Origin: G963665545 sp963665545
Lineage (GTDB): Bacteria; Pseudomonadota; Gammaproteobacteria; Xanthomonadales; SZUA-36
Length of the DNA stretch: 64,000 nucleotides
Reading direction: 5' to 3'
NCBI GenBank assembly: GCA_963665545.2
Contig: CAXXKZ010000007.1
Location: forward strand, 1 to 64,000
A model generated the notes under the pieces. The model searched no databases. It was not told the origin of the DNA and saw only the letters and a program-made list of their open reading frames with translations. A program made the position numbers and the translations under genes. Numbering within the stretch: position 1 is the stretch's first letter; each line of letters opens with the position of its first letter. Positions 8,276-17,103 of this stretch are shown in pieces.

Positions 8276-10306
8276 ATGAGTAAATCACCAGTCATTCGAG
8301 CGATTTTTCTGGCCTTCCTGGTGGCGGCAGGTTCCGGCTCCGCCCTGGCCGACCGTGTCACGCTGGAGACTTTCCAGCAATGGGAACACCTGGGCAATCC
8401 ATTCCTTGGTGATCTCAGCCCGCAGATTTCTCCCGACGGACAGCGGCTGCTATATCCCAAGCCGCGCACCGATTGGATGACCAACAGCCATCACAGTGAA
8501 ATCTGGATCATCGATGCGGACGGTAGCAATAACCGCAAGCTGGCCGAAGCCAACCATGGGCGGTGGTCTCCAGATGGAAGCCGGATCGCCTTCATAGCTT
8601 CAGCAGGTGGTGCACCGCAGATTTTTGTGGTCCCGGCAGATGGTCCCGGGGCGCCGGTTGCCATTACCCAGCCGGGTCATCTGCCGACGGGGTTCACCTG
8701 GTCCCCGGATGGCCTGTCCATTGCATTCAGTGGCTTTGTGGCGGCCGAATCGGCCTGGCCACTGGACCTTCCCAAACCTGAAGGCGCCGACTGGGGTGCC
8801 GAACCAGTGGTCATCACCACCGACCACTATCGTCTGGATGGCGTCGGTTACCTCCAGGGTCACGTGCATGTATTTGTGATTGCCGCAACCGGTGGGGAGG
8901 CAAGGCAGTTGACAGACGGCGAGCGCAACCATTCGGGTACCGTCTGGACGACCGATGGCAAAGAAATTCTGTTCTCGGCTTTCCGCGAAGACGGCGTCGA
9001 GCCGACCCTGCTGCAGTCCCGTGTCTATGCTGTTGACGTGGCAAGTGGGGCCATTCGCCAGCTCAGCCGGTCGCCGTCAGTCGCCGGCTCCGGCGGCGCC
9101 ATCGCCGTATCTCCGGATGGTCAATGGGTGGCCTACGTGGGTGGCGAAGAGAATGATGACGCCTATACGCCATCCGACATCTATGTTTCAAGTCTGGATG
9201 GCTCTCAAGCCCAAAACTTGACGATGAATCTGGATCGCAGCCCGTCTCTGGTGGATTGGGATGAGCTCAGCGGGTCGGTATATGTCAACGTACAAAGCGA
9301 AGGCTACACCGCTTTGTATCGCGCCCGGCTCGATGGCGGTGTTGATCAGATCACCGGAAATGGACAGTCGATTGTCACTGCAACGATGACCGCTCAGGGT
9401 CAGGCGACGGGAATAGCTTACGCAGATCATGCGCCGGCCCAGCTGGTGACTTTCGACGTAGACCATCCCGAGCCAAAAGTGATTTACACCGCCAACGCGG
9501 ACCTTCTGGCCGGCCTGGAATTGGGAGACACCGAGGAGATCTGGACGGAATCGAGCGACGGCTTTCGGGTGCAGGGCTGGATATTGCGACCGCCGGGATT
9601 TGATCCGTCGAAGAAGTACCCGATGACACTGTCGATACACGGTGGCCCGCATGCGATGTTCTCCAGGGTCTCACCTTATATGTGGCTGGAGTGGCAGTAC
9701 CAGGCAGCCCAGGATCATATCGTGGTGTGGTCCAACCCCCGTGGCAGTACCGGCTACGGCAAGAAATTCGGCAACGCGATCAAGCACAGCTACCCAGGCA
9801 AGGATCTCGATGACCTGATGGCCATCACCGATGCGGTGCTGGAGACCGGCAATGTGGATGAAGACAAGATGTTTGTCTATGGCTGCAGTGGCGGCGGGGT
9901 GTTGACTGCCTGGGTCGTCACCCACACCAATCGCTTCGCTGCGGCATCATCGGAATGCACCATTGTCGAATGGCTTACGGTGATGGCGACAGCAGATTTG
10001 CCTGAGTTCAGACGCCTGTTTACGTTTACCAAAGAGCCTTGGGAGGATCCCCAGCAGTACCTTGACCGCTCGCCGCTGATGTACGTGGCCAATGTCACCA
10101 CACCCACATTACTGTTCACTGGCGATGCCGACCTGCGTACGCCGATTTCCCAGGCTGAACAGTTCTACCGCGCATTGCGCGTGTTGGGTGTCGATACCGC
10201 GATGATTCGTCTGCCGAATGAACCGCACGGCTATTTCCGGGTGCCGGCCAACTGGATTCGAGCAATCAAGTATCGCCAGGAGTGGTTTGATCGTTACAAG
10301 AAATGA
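8276..10306 (+). CDS. S9-family prolyl oligopeptidase-like serine peptidase, exported
   Basis: 676 residues from ATG 8276, which has GGAG upstream and opens directly into a signal peptide ending GSALA. The N-terminal ~400 residues form a TolB/PD40-type propeller (SPDGQRLLY, SPDGSRIAFI, SPDGQWVAYVGG). The C-terminal alpha/beta hydrolase has the nucleophile Ser538 in YGCSGGG, Asp619 in GDADLRTP and His651 in NEPHGYF. The family cleaves short peptides, often as dipeptidyl or acylaminoacyl peptidases. Periplasmic peptide scavenging, fed by the divergent TonB receptor, is a reasonable inference. Confidence 0.93.
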   Translation: MSKSPVIRAIFLAFLVAAGSGSALADRVTLETFQQWEHLGNPFLGDLSPQISPDGQRLLYPKPRTDWMTNSHHSEIWIIDADGSNNRKLAEANHGRWSPDGSRIAFIASAGGAPQIFVVPADGPGAPVAITQPGHLPTGFTWSPDGLSIAFSGFVAAESAWPLDLPKPEGADWGAEPVVITTDHYRLDGVGYLQGHVHVFVIAATGGEARQLTDGERNHSGTVWTTDGKEILFSAFREDGVEPTLLQSRVYAVDVASGAIRQLSRSPSVAGSGGAIAVSPDGQWVAYVGGEENDDAYTPSDIYVSSLDGSQAQNLTMNLDRSPSLVDWDELSGSVYVNVQSEGYTALYRARLDGGVDQITGNGQSIVTATMTAQGQATGIAYADHAPAQLVTFDVDHPEPKVIYTANADLLAGLELGDTEEIWTESSDGFRVQGWILRPPGFDPSKKYPMTLSIHGGPHAMFSRVSPYMWLEWQYQAAQDHIVVWSNPRGSTGYGKKFGNAIKHSYPGKDLDDLMAITDAVLETGNVDEDKMFVYGCSGGGVLTAWVVTHTNRFAAASSECTIVEWLTVMATADLPEFRRLFTFTKEPWEDPQQYLDRSPLMYVANVTTPTLLFTGDADLRTPISQAEQFYRALRVLGVDTAMIRLPNEPHGYFRVPANWIRAIKYRQEWFDRYKK

Positions 10307-10410
10307 TTTTCACCGGGTGAGACGGCTTTTGCTCACGGCTGTGAAATATGCGGGCTAGGTGTGAATTCCAGCAAGGTTGTTCACATTTAAGGCTCGGTGC
10401 CATTGTTACC

Positions 10411-10619
10411 GCAAAGCGCCATGAGGGGGTTGCGGTTCGCTCCTGGCGGATGGTCCTCCGGGCTTCCCTCACTCCTCCGCACTTGGTGGGTCGGCTCCAA
10501 CGGAACATCCTGTTCCGTGTTGCCTCGCTGGTCCATCCATGGACCAGCGACCCAGTCGCTTGTCGTTCCTTGGCATCCACCTTGATGGAGCGAGCCACAA
10601 CCCCCTCATGACACTTTGC
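10411..10619. repeat. Nested palindrome, type 1, copy B
   Basis: 33-base arms at 10411-10443 and 10587-10619 pair at about 29 positions. Inside, ACGGAACA/TGTTCCGT (10500-10518) and TCGCTGGTCCAT/ATGGACCAGCGA (10525-10550) have loops that read GGA or GG on the minus strand. The outer stem differs from copies A and C by paired changes (GAGGGGGTTG against GAGCGGGCTG). Confidence 0.7.
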
Positions 10620-10742
10620 TGCACGGTACCGTTCCTGGGCTTAATCGACCGCAACCGCCCTGGGGCAGCCAATGGTATGACACACACGCCAAATCGACGA
10701 CATTTGTGACCCCTATGCCCAGAAGCTGGAACAAGCCGGAAA

Positions 10743-10906
10743 GAGTGACAGTGCTGCTTCCAGGACCCTTTGAAACAGGATGTTTCAAGAGAAGCCCACA
10801 CGACCACATGGATGTGGGAGGTAGAGCCATGCCGGGAGCAATTGCCGAGGGATGTGCAGGCGCCGCAGGCGCCGTGTGGCGTGTCCTGGAAGCAGCACTG
10901 TTACTC
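10743..10906. repeat. Nested palindrome, type 2, divergent copy
   Basis: Arms 10743-10766 and 10883-10906 pair over 24 positions with one G-U. Inside are TTGAAACA-GGA-TGTTTCAA (10770-10788), CCACATGGATGTGG (10804-10817) and a GCCCACACG...CGTGTGGC stem. The outer stem uses a different sequence from the 18.5 and 29.9 kb copies, yet pairing is kept. The segment around 10818-10852 resembles 30988-31025 of the family S repeat, which links the two families. Confidence 0.7.
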
Positions 10907-11024
10907 TCAGCCGGCTCCCTGAAAAAGATGACCAATGCAAGATACCCCAGCCAATTCGAACGATGAGCTGAGACTCAACCAGGATTTGGAGCGCTTTTGT
11001 GAACAACCTTGCTGGAATTCACAG

Positions 11025-13880
11025 CTAGTCAGCAGGAAGCTCGATTGACGCCAGGCAGGCGCAAAATCGTTCGGCCATCTGAGGCGCGGGCCGTAGTGCA
11101 ATAAAGCGATTGATCAGATCCAATACACTGTCAAGTTGGTCGCCAGGTTGTTCCAGGACCGCGCCGCCAAGGCCCTCTTCCTGCATGCGCCGGACCTGGA
11201 AATCCATGCGCGCCTGGCGGTCCGCTACCGGTGATTCCAGGCCAAGCAGAATTTCCATGGCAATGCACAAGTCTCGGCTGGCTTCGGTCGCGTCTTTCTT
11301 CGCGTCTTTCTTCGGGTCTTTCTTTGGGTCATTATTTGGGCCCTGTTCCCAAAAACCTTCCAGTACCTGCGCGTCAACGCCACGCGGCAATTTCTCATTC
11401 TGGTCCCACAGTGCAGCCGCCTTCTTTTCGTCGGCGGACTTGTATGAACAGCCCAGCATCCGTTTGGCCAGCCCCTGCCAGCGTTCCTGACGTTGCCTGG
11501 ATCGAATGCCGCCGATGATCTCCTGGGCCTTATCTTCCAGCGTGTGGAAGCGACCTGAGTAGCGCTTCAGACTATATTCGGGCAGGCCGAGGGCGTCCAA
11601 AGTCTGGCGCAGTTCGGCCAATTTGCTGCTCAGGTGAATGCGTTCTTCCTCGTCGCCCTGATCCAGCGCAGCCTTGGCTTGTTGCAGAATCAGATCGGCC
11701 TGCTTGCTCAATGCATCCGACTCCGCCCGCTGTTGGGCCTTTTCTTCATCAAGGCGTCCAAATACGGCGTTACAGGCGGTGCGAAATTGCTGCCACAGCG
11801 ATTTATCGACCTTGACGGGCGTCATACCCACATATTTCCATTCCGCCTGGAGGCGCTTGGCCTGGGTAATGGCCTCGTTCGTGTCTTCCCGCCCGTGCAA
11901 GGCCTCTGCACGCTGGACCAGGACCTCCTTGGCTGAAATATTGCGCTGATATTCTTCCTTAATGTGGGCATAGATCCGGTCGCACACCTGCCGAAATAAC
12001 TTCTGGCTCTGCTTTTCACCCTTGTGTGACACGGGGCTCAATTCCCGAAAAGCGCTGCGCGCGGCATCGAGTGTCTGCTGAACCATTTTCCAGTCCGGCG
12101 CCTGTGCAGCAGGCGATGATGCCTCAGTGGGCCAGTGCATTTTGTTTTCGTAGTCATCGAGTTGTGCGACGAGTTGCATCCGCCCCTCCAGGTTCTCCTC
12201 CCGCAACACGCCCTGGGCGGCAAAGTACTCGCGGCACGGCTCAAAAGCCCGGTCGGCCGCTTCGCTGAAGTCTTTCCACAGCGCCTGATCCCGGGCCGGT
12301 GTTGTGGCGCCCAGGCCCTTCCATTCCTGTTGCAGCGCCTTAATCCTCGAGGCCAAAACATCCGGCGCTTCACTGGAGCCAATGAGCCCGCTCATGCGGG
12401 CGCACAGGTCGATCTTTTTGGGCTCAATCGCAAAGCCCTGCCAGTCGCGAAATTCATTCACGCGCGCGATCAGGCCGCGCAATTCCTGTTGGAAGCGTTC
12501 CTGTGCTTCCGGTGACAAAGTTTTCGATGCCTGTCTGAGCCTGGACAGTGCCCGGTTAGCCTCCTTGACCTGCTCGGCTTCAACTGCTGTGCGCAGTGAA
12601 TGCAGGGACGATTCGAAACGCTCCAGGTGTTTGTCCTGTTGGTTTCGCAAAGCGTTGAGGCGCGAATCGAGATCTTCTGCGTTCTGCTGCAACAAGCTGA
12701 TCGCCGCAGGCATGCCTTGTTTGCCTTCGCCTGGCCAGGAGAAATCCTTGAGCAGGCGTCTGGTTTGGTCCTGCAATTTGCTCAACCCACGATAGTCTGC
12801 TGCATCGGCCTGTTCGACCATTTGAGCGTGCTTTTTAAGCTGCCCCGCCCGCTTCAGCAATGACTGCGCAACACCCAGTTGGGCGTGCCATCTGCCGTGC
12901 AGCTGCTGGAATTCTTTGGCCTGTCCGGAGGGTGCCGCGCCATGTCTCAGCGCCGCCAGCCAGCGGCGCTCCAGATCGTCCAATTGCCGGGCCAGTTTAG
13001 CGGCCGCTTCTGGCTTGTCCGGCATCTCGGTGCTTGCATCGAGGGACCGGGTCGCCTCAACAATGGTCGTGAATGCGATCAGTGCGGCATCAGACGCTTG
13101 CTCGCGTTCCTGATCTGCCAGTGCCTGGGCCAATTTCCTGGCCAGTCTTTCGCCACAGTGATCGAGGAAATGAGCCATTTCCACCCGCTGCTCCTGGCTG
13201 GCATCTGATTCGAGCACGGCCCAGCGGGATTTGACGGATTGCAGCAAGCTCTTGTATTCAGGTGAGTCGGCAGCCGTGCTCAAATCGCGGGCACGGTCGA
13301 TTACGGCATCGAGGTTCGCCTTGAGTTCGGCTTCGGCTTTGCGTTTGGACTTGTCTGCGTCGACCCGGGATTTACAGTAACGATATAGCGCTTTGTCCCG
13401 GCCCCTGGCCTGTTGGGTCAGCTGGTTGAGTTGGGCCATGTTGCTGATCTGCCGTGCGGCGTCCAGTCGGATGGCAGCGAGTGCATGGTGATTTGCAAGG
13501 TCAAATTTTGCGACGTCATCCAGCTGGCCAATGGCCTGAGCGCGCAGCGCTTCATTGTCCGTCAGTTCGGCAATATGAATCAGCGCGTCCTTTTCGGCAA
13601 CGCGGCCAAGCTGCGCGCCGATATCATCCTTGCCGGGAAAGAAGACTGACAGGCGCTGCGCCCGGGCCTGACCCGCGAGGGGCGCAGGCAGTGTGCCAAT
13701 CAATTGATCGAGCAAACCGGGTTCGCTGATGCTGGCCAGAGCGCGCGAACGAACGCCCGCGTCGGGGTCATTATTCACCATGCCCACAACGATGCTCTGA
13801 TCATCCAGATTATCAACCGCGGACATGCGCACAGCGGGATCGTGGTGCTGCCATCTGGGTTTAAAAATCGACTTGAACAA
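11025..13880 (-). CDS. DUF349 domain-containing protein
   Basis: About 951 residues when started at the TTG at 13880, seven bases after GGAGG, giving the typical opening FKSIFKPRWQHHDPAVR; a longer frame upstream has no such signal. HEAT-like N-terminal segments (QSIVVGMVNNDPDAGVRSRAL) are followed by a long, largely helical, charged region with several DUF349 repeats (WKGLGATTPARDQALWKDFSEAADRAFEPC; WKYVGMTPVKVDKSLWQQFRTACNAVF). A Lys/Asp-rich stretch (DPKKDPKKDAKKD) lies near the C terminus. The family is common in proteobacteria and of uncertain function. Its last codons lie within the right arm of the 10.4-11.0 kb inverted repeat. Confidence 0.88.
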   Translation of the reverse strand: MFKSIFKPRWQHHDPAVRMSAVDNLDDQSIVVGMVNNDPDAGVRSRALASISEPGLLDQLIGTLPAPLAGQARAQRLSVFFPGKDDIGAQLGRVAEKDALIHIAELTDNEALRAQAIGQLDDVAKFDLANHHALAAIRLDAARQISNMAQLNQLTQQARGRDKALYRYCKSRVDADKSKRKAEAELKANLDAVIDRARDLSTAADSPEYKSLLQSVKSRWAVLESDASQEQRVEMAHFLDHCGERLARKLAQALADQEREQASDAALIAFTTIVEATRSLDASTEMPDKPEAAAKLARQLDDLERRWLAALRHGAAPSGQAKEFQQLHGRWHAQLGVAQSLLKRAGQLKKHAQMVEQADAADYRGLSKLQDQTRRLLKDFSWPGEGKQGMPAAISLLQQNAEDLDSRLNALRNQQDKHLERFESSLHSLRTAVEAEQVKEANRALSRLRQASKTLSPEAQERFQQELRGLIARVNEFRDWQGFAIEPKKIDLCARMSGLIGSSEAPDVLASRIKALQQEWKGLGATTPARDQALWKDFSEAADRAFEPCREYFAAQGVLREENLEGRMQLVAQLDDYENKMHWPTEASSPAAQAPDWKMVQQTLDAARSAFRELSPVSHKGEKQSQKLFRQVCDRIYAHIKEEYQRNISAKEVLVQRAEALHGREDTNEAITQAKRLQAEWKYVGMTPVKVDKSLWQQFRTACNAVFGRLDEEKAQQRAESDALSKQADLILQQAKAALDQGDEEERIHLSSKLAELRQTLDALGLPEYSLKRYSGRFHTLEDKAQEIIGGIRSRQRQERWQGLAKRMLGCSYKSADEKKAAALWDQNEKLPRGVDAQVLEGFWEQGPNNDPKKDPKKDAKKDATEASRDLCIAMEILLGLESPVADRQARMDFQVRRMQEEGLGGAVLEQPGDQLDSVLDLINRFIALRPAPQMAERFCACLASIELPAD

Positions 13881-14021
13881 CGCCAAACCTCCAAAAAAAT
13901 AATGATCGTTTTGCGTTCCTGATAGCCGCCGATATTGTGCCATCAAATGAGAGCGTTTGCGCTGTACGACACAGCGATCGGGGCCGTAACGAGCGTGAAG
14001 GAGGCCAAAGAGATCATAAAA

Positions 14022-14046
14022 AGGGGCGGAAACGATTTCCGCCCCT
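14022..14046 (-). terminator. Intrinsic terminator in the DUF349 leader or of a small RNA
   Basis: An 11-bp stem (AGGGGCGGAAA / TTTCCGCCCCT) with a three-base loop is followed, on the minus strand, by TTTTTATG. No gene lies upstream of it on that strand before glnK's promoter region. It could therefore attenuate the DUF349 transcript or end a short RNA. Two further stems on the same strand lie upstream: GTTGCCC/GGGCAAC near 14055-14076 and GGACAAGGGAATGTCC near 14130. Confidence 0.65.
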
Positions 14047-14170
14047 GAATGCGCGTTGCCCGGAGAGCTGGGCAACGAGCCAAGTGAGCAGAATAGTTGG
14101 GCAGGCTCCGGCGCGCTTGACGCATCAGGACATTCCCTTGTCCGACAGCCGCGATCAGTCTGGCTGAGCG

Positions 14171-14216
14171 TGCACCATGCCGATGCAAATGCCGATGCTG
14201 CGCACTCAAGTGGGGC
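14171..14216 (+). promoter_or_regulatory. Paired NtrC-like operators upstream of glnK
   Basis: TGCACCATGCCGATGCA (14171-14187) differs at one position from the NtrC dyad TGCACC-N5-GGTGCA. A weaker second dyad, GCACTCAAGTGGGGC, lies at 14202-14216. Both are 60-110 bases upstream of the sigma-54 promoter, the usual enhancer distance, and ntrC is in this window. Confidence 0.65.
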
Positions 14217-14278
14217 ACAAAACCTGCAGAAGTGAAACAGGTGGGTGTCTCAGTCGGCGCTTTGCCCCTCCATATTCT

Positions 14279-14294
14279 TGGCACGGAATCTGCA
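14279..14294 (+). promoter_or_regulatory. Sigma-54 promoter of glnK-amtB
   Basis: TGGCACGGAATCTGCA matches the -24/-12 consensus TGGCAC-N5-TTGCA except for one base, with the invariant GG and GC correctly spaced. It lies 60 bases before the glnK start. Confidence 0.85.
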
Positions 14295-14353
14295 ACTATT
14301 AAACCGAAGCAGCCTGTGGTCCACAGGCATTTGGCAACACACGAGGAAGCACC

Positions 14354-14692
14354 ATGAAGATGGTCACAGCCATTATCAAGCCATTCAAGCTCGATGCCGT
14401 GAGGGATGCGCTGCGCGTGGTCGGAGTAGACGGCATCACCGTGTCGGAGGTACGCGGTTTCGGTCGCCAGAAAGGCCATACGGAACTCTACAGGGGTGCG
14501 GAATACAAGGTGGATTTCCTGCCCAAAATGAAGATCGAGACTGCCATTGCCGCTGACCGGGTGGACCGGGTGGTTGAGGCCATTGCCAGCGCCGCGGTGA
14601 CCGGAAAAATCGGTGACGGCAAGATTTTCGTCAGCAGTCTCGAACAAGTGATCCGCATTCGCACCGGGGAGACCGGCGCGCAGGCGATTTAG
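14354..14692 (+). CDS. glnK: P-II nitrogen regulatory protein
   Basis: A full-length 112-residue P-II trimer subunit. It starts MKMVTAIIKPFKLDAV and carries the T-loop GHTELYRGAEYKVDFLPK with the uridylylation site Tyr51. It ends with the ATP/2-oxoglutarate-binding segment TGKIGDGKIFVSSLEQVIRIRTGE. P-II senses 2-oxoglutarate and energy, and controls AmtB, NtrB and GlnE. It is directly followed by amtB (34-base gap) in the standard glnK-amtB operon, driven by the sigma-54 promoter described here. Confidence 0.95.
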   Translation: MKMVTAIIKPFKLDAVRDALRVVGVDGITVSEVRGFGRQKGHTELYRGAEYKVDFLPKMKIETAIAADRVDRVVEAIASAAVTGKIGDGKIFVSSLEQVIRIRTGETGAQAI

Positions 14693-14726
14693 CAGGCGGC
14701 AAACAACTTACCCGGAGGATGATTCG

Positions 14727-16001
14727 ATGAGTGGGACGGTGGAAACCCAGATTTTTGAATTGCAGTACGCAATTGACACTTTTTACTTTCTGATTTGCGG
14801 CGCGCTGGTCATGTGGATGGCCGCCGGATTGTCGATGCTGGAATCAGGGCTGGTGCGCGTCAAGAACACCACGGAGATTCTGACCAAGAACGTGGCCTTG
14901 TATTCAGTGGCCTGTTTCATGTACCTGGCGAGCGGCTACGCCATCATGTACGACGGTGCCTGGTTTCTGAGCGGTATCGAGAGTTTTGATCTTGGCGGCG
15001 TCCTCAGTGATTCGGCGGCGGCCGGATTCGGCGGCGATTCCGTTTACTCGGCTGCATCTGATTTCTTTTTCCAGGTGGTGTTCGTGGCGACGGCTATGTC
15101 TATCGTCTCAGGCGCTGTTGCAGAACGAATGAAACTCTGGGCATTCCTGGCTTTTGCGGTGGTCATGACGGGTGTCATATATCCCCTGGAGGGGTCCTGG
15201 ACCTGGGGCGGCGCAGAGGTCTTTGGAATGTTCAGTTTGGGTGACGATTTTGGATTCAGTGATTTCGCCGGCTCTGGAATCGTCCACATGGCCGGCGCGT
15301 CAGCGGCGCTGGCGGGCGTGCTGTTGCTGGGCCCAAGGAAAGGGAAGTTCGGTCCGGACGGTCAAACCAATGCCTTGCCGGGCGCCAACCTGCCAATGGC
15401 CACGCTGGGCACATTCATCCTGTGGATGGGGTGGTTCGGATTCAATGGTGGCTCGGTGCTCAAGCTGTCCGACGCGGGTAGTGCGCATAGCGTGGCCATG
15501 GTGTTTCTGAACACCAATGCCGCCGCAGCCACCGGATTAATTGGGGCACTGGTGGCCGCCAAGCTGCTGTTTGGCAAATCCGATCTGACCATGGCGCTCA
15601 ACGGTGCGCTGGCTGGCCTGGTTGCCATTACCGCTGAACCGTCTACCCCCAGCGCCCTGCAGGCCTCGATATTCGGCGGGGTTGCGGGCGTGCTCGTGGT
15701 GATTAGCATTGTTGGCCTGGATCGCCTGAAGATCGACGACCCCGTGGGTGCAATCTCAGTGCATGGGGTCGTGGGTCTGTTTGGACTCATGCTGGTGCCC
15801 CTGACCAATTCCGATGCTTCCTTCGGTGGCCAGATCGTCGGTGCCGCAACCATTTTCGCGTGGGTGTTTGGGGCCAGTTTCATTACCTGGCAGGTGCTCA
15901 AGGCGATCATCGGGATTCGCGTAGACGACGAAGAAGAATTCTACGGAGGTGACATCATCGAGTGCGGCCTGGAGGCCTATCCCGAATTTACCTCGAGCTG
16001 A
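14727..16001 (+). CDS. amtB: Ammonium transporter
   Basis: 424 residues with about eleven membrane segments. The twin pore histidines appear in GSGIVHMAGASAAL and ISVHGVVGLFGLML; the ASML-type signature appears early as GLSMLESGLVRVKN. It conducts ammonium or ammonia across the inner membrane and is blocked by GlnK when nitrogen is plentiful. A GGAGGATG ribosome site precedes the ATG. There is no obvious cleaved signal peptide; the N terminus leads directly into the first helix. Confidence 0.95.
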   Translation: MSGTVETQIFELQYAIDTFYFLICGALVMWMAAGLSMLESGLVRVKNTTEILTKNVALYSVACFMYLASGYAIMYDGAWFLSGIESFDLGGVLSDSAAAGFGGDSVYSAASDFFFQVVFVATAMSIVSGAVAERMKLWAFLAFAVVMTGVIYPLEGSWTWGGAEVFGMFSLGDDFGFSDFAGSGIVHMAGASAALAGVLLLGPRKGKFGPDGQTNALPGANLPMATLGTFILWMGWFGFNGGSVLKLSDAGSAHSVAMVFLNTNAAAATGLIGALVAAKLLFGKSDLTMALNGALAGLVAITAEPSTPSALQASIFGGVAGVLVVISIVGLDRLKIDDPVGAISVHGVVGLFGLMLVPLTNSDASFGGQIVGAATIFAWVFGASFITWQVLKAIIGIRVDDEEEFYGGDIIECGLEAYPEFTSS

Positions 16002-16007
16002 TCCGGT

Positions 16008-16967
16008 TCAGCGGTTGGAATGTTCAATCCGCCACGGGCTCTCGCTAATGTTTGCTTTCTCCGCCACGTCCAGGAAGGCGCGGGCTTGCGCCGATAGGTA
16101 TTTGCCCCGTCGCATGACCACGCCGTAGCTTCTCTTCGGGAAATAGGCGCTCATGTTTTTGGCCACCAGTTTGTCGTTCTCGCGAAGGCAGATGCCGGTG
16201 ACGATGGAAATGCCAAAATCGAGTTCAACGTAGCGCTTGATGACCTCCCAGCCGCCGACTTCCAGTGTGACCTTGAACGGCACCTGGTGTTGCTGGAAAA
16301 CACGGTCGACCATGCGCCAGGTGGTCAGGCGCCGGGGTGGAAGAATCAGGCCGTAGGGCGCGATGTCTTCGAGTTTGATGCGCTTGCGATCGGCGAGCTC
16401 GTGACCCAGCGGCGTGATCAAGGCTGGGTCAAAGGAATGCACCGGCTGATAGCTGATGTCTGAGGGCACGTCCAGCATCGAACCGAAGGCGAAATCCACC
16501 TCGTCGTCCCTGATCATTGCCAGGCCGTCACGGCCCGTCACATTGCGCAGTTGCACATGAATATTCGGGTAGTGTTCGCGGAATTGGGCGACCAGGTCCG
16601 GCAACAGATAAATGATGGTGGACTCGCCTGCGGCGATGATCACTTCGCCCGAGTTGAGATCACCTTTCATCTGGCGGTTGAAGCGCGAGTTGAGGGTCTC
16701 CAGGCTGTCGACAAGCGGCCGCGCCATTTCATACATTTCCTGGCCCTCGCGGGTCAGGTTGATGCGTGGGCCGTGTCGCTCAAAGAGCACGGTCTCGAGC
16801 TCCCGCTCCAGCGCTTTGATCTGCAGGCTGATCGCCGGCTGGCTGAGAAACAATTCGGCTGCCGCGTCGGTCATTTTGCCGCTTTTGGCCACGGCGCAGA
16901 AAGCGCGCAGCTGCTTGAGTTGATTGCCCTTATAATAGAAACGCTGAGTTTTAGTGTTCAAAATCAA
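16008..16967 (-). CDS. LysR-family transcriptional regulator (CysB-like)
   Basis: 319 residues. The N-terminal winged helix (LKQLRAFCAVAKSGKMTDAAAELFLSQPAISLQIKALE) is followed by a periplasmic-binding-fold effector domain (SGEVIIAAGESTIIYLLPDLVAQFREHYPNIHVQL). It is convergent with amtB (six bases apart) and divergent from isocitrate lyase. A perfect dyad in the shared promoter suggests it regulates itself and possibly aceA. Its effector is unknown; the CysB-like label rests on overall sequence character only. Confidence 0.88.
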   Translation of the reverse strand: MILNTKTQRFYYKGNQLKQLRAFCAVAKSGKMTDAAAELFLSQPAISLQIKALERELETVLFERHGPRINLTREGQEMYEMARPLVDSLETLNSRFNRQMKGDLNSGEVIIAAGESTIIYLLPDLVAQFREHYPNIHVQLRNVTGRDGLAMIRDDEVDFAFGSMLDVPSDISYQPVHSFDPALITPLGHELADRKRIKLEDIAPYGLILPPRRLTTWRMVDRVFQQHQVPFKVTLEVGGWEVIKRYVELDFGISIVTGICLRENDKLVAKNMSAYFPKRSYGVVMRRGKYLSAQARAFLDVAEKANISESPWRIEHSNR

Positions 16968-16969
16968 TG

Positions 16970-16993
16970 ATAAGAATGATTAACCAATCTTAT
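16970..16993. promoter_or_regulatory. Probable LysR operator
   Basis: ATAAGA-N12-TCTTAT is a perfect 6+6 dyad lying three bases upstream of the LysR start and about 110 bases from the aceA start. Its size and AT-rich arms fit LysR sites in divergent promoters. Binding is inferred. Confidence 0.5.
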
Positions 16994-17103
16994 ATTAAAC
17001 ATTGAAACATTTGACTTGTCAAAGCTAGCCAATCACAGCATGCTTCGGGTTGTTTAAGCGTGAGCCGAATCGCGGCCGCGACGCACTTCCCGGGAAGATT
17101 TTC

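Larger units (their letters stand above)
10355..11028. repeat. Large inverted-repeat element enclosing palindromes
   Basis: Arms of 31 bases at 10355-10385 and 10998-11028 match in inverted orientation at 30 of 31 positions; both contain the core TGAATTCCAGC or its complement. They enclose a 674-base segment holding the type 1 copy B and a type 2 palindrome. The right arm overlaps the last codons and stop of the DUF349 gene. A similar end sequence (GCTGGAATTCACAGC) occurs near 30048, after copy C. This could be a non-autonomous mobile element, since there is no transposase within it. Confidence 0.65.

Noticed and set aside
13943..14647. 234-residue minus-strand reading frame over glnK and its promoter
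   Set aside because: It lies antisense to glnK and covers the sigma-54 promoter and a terminator. No recognisable domain and no ribosome site.
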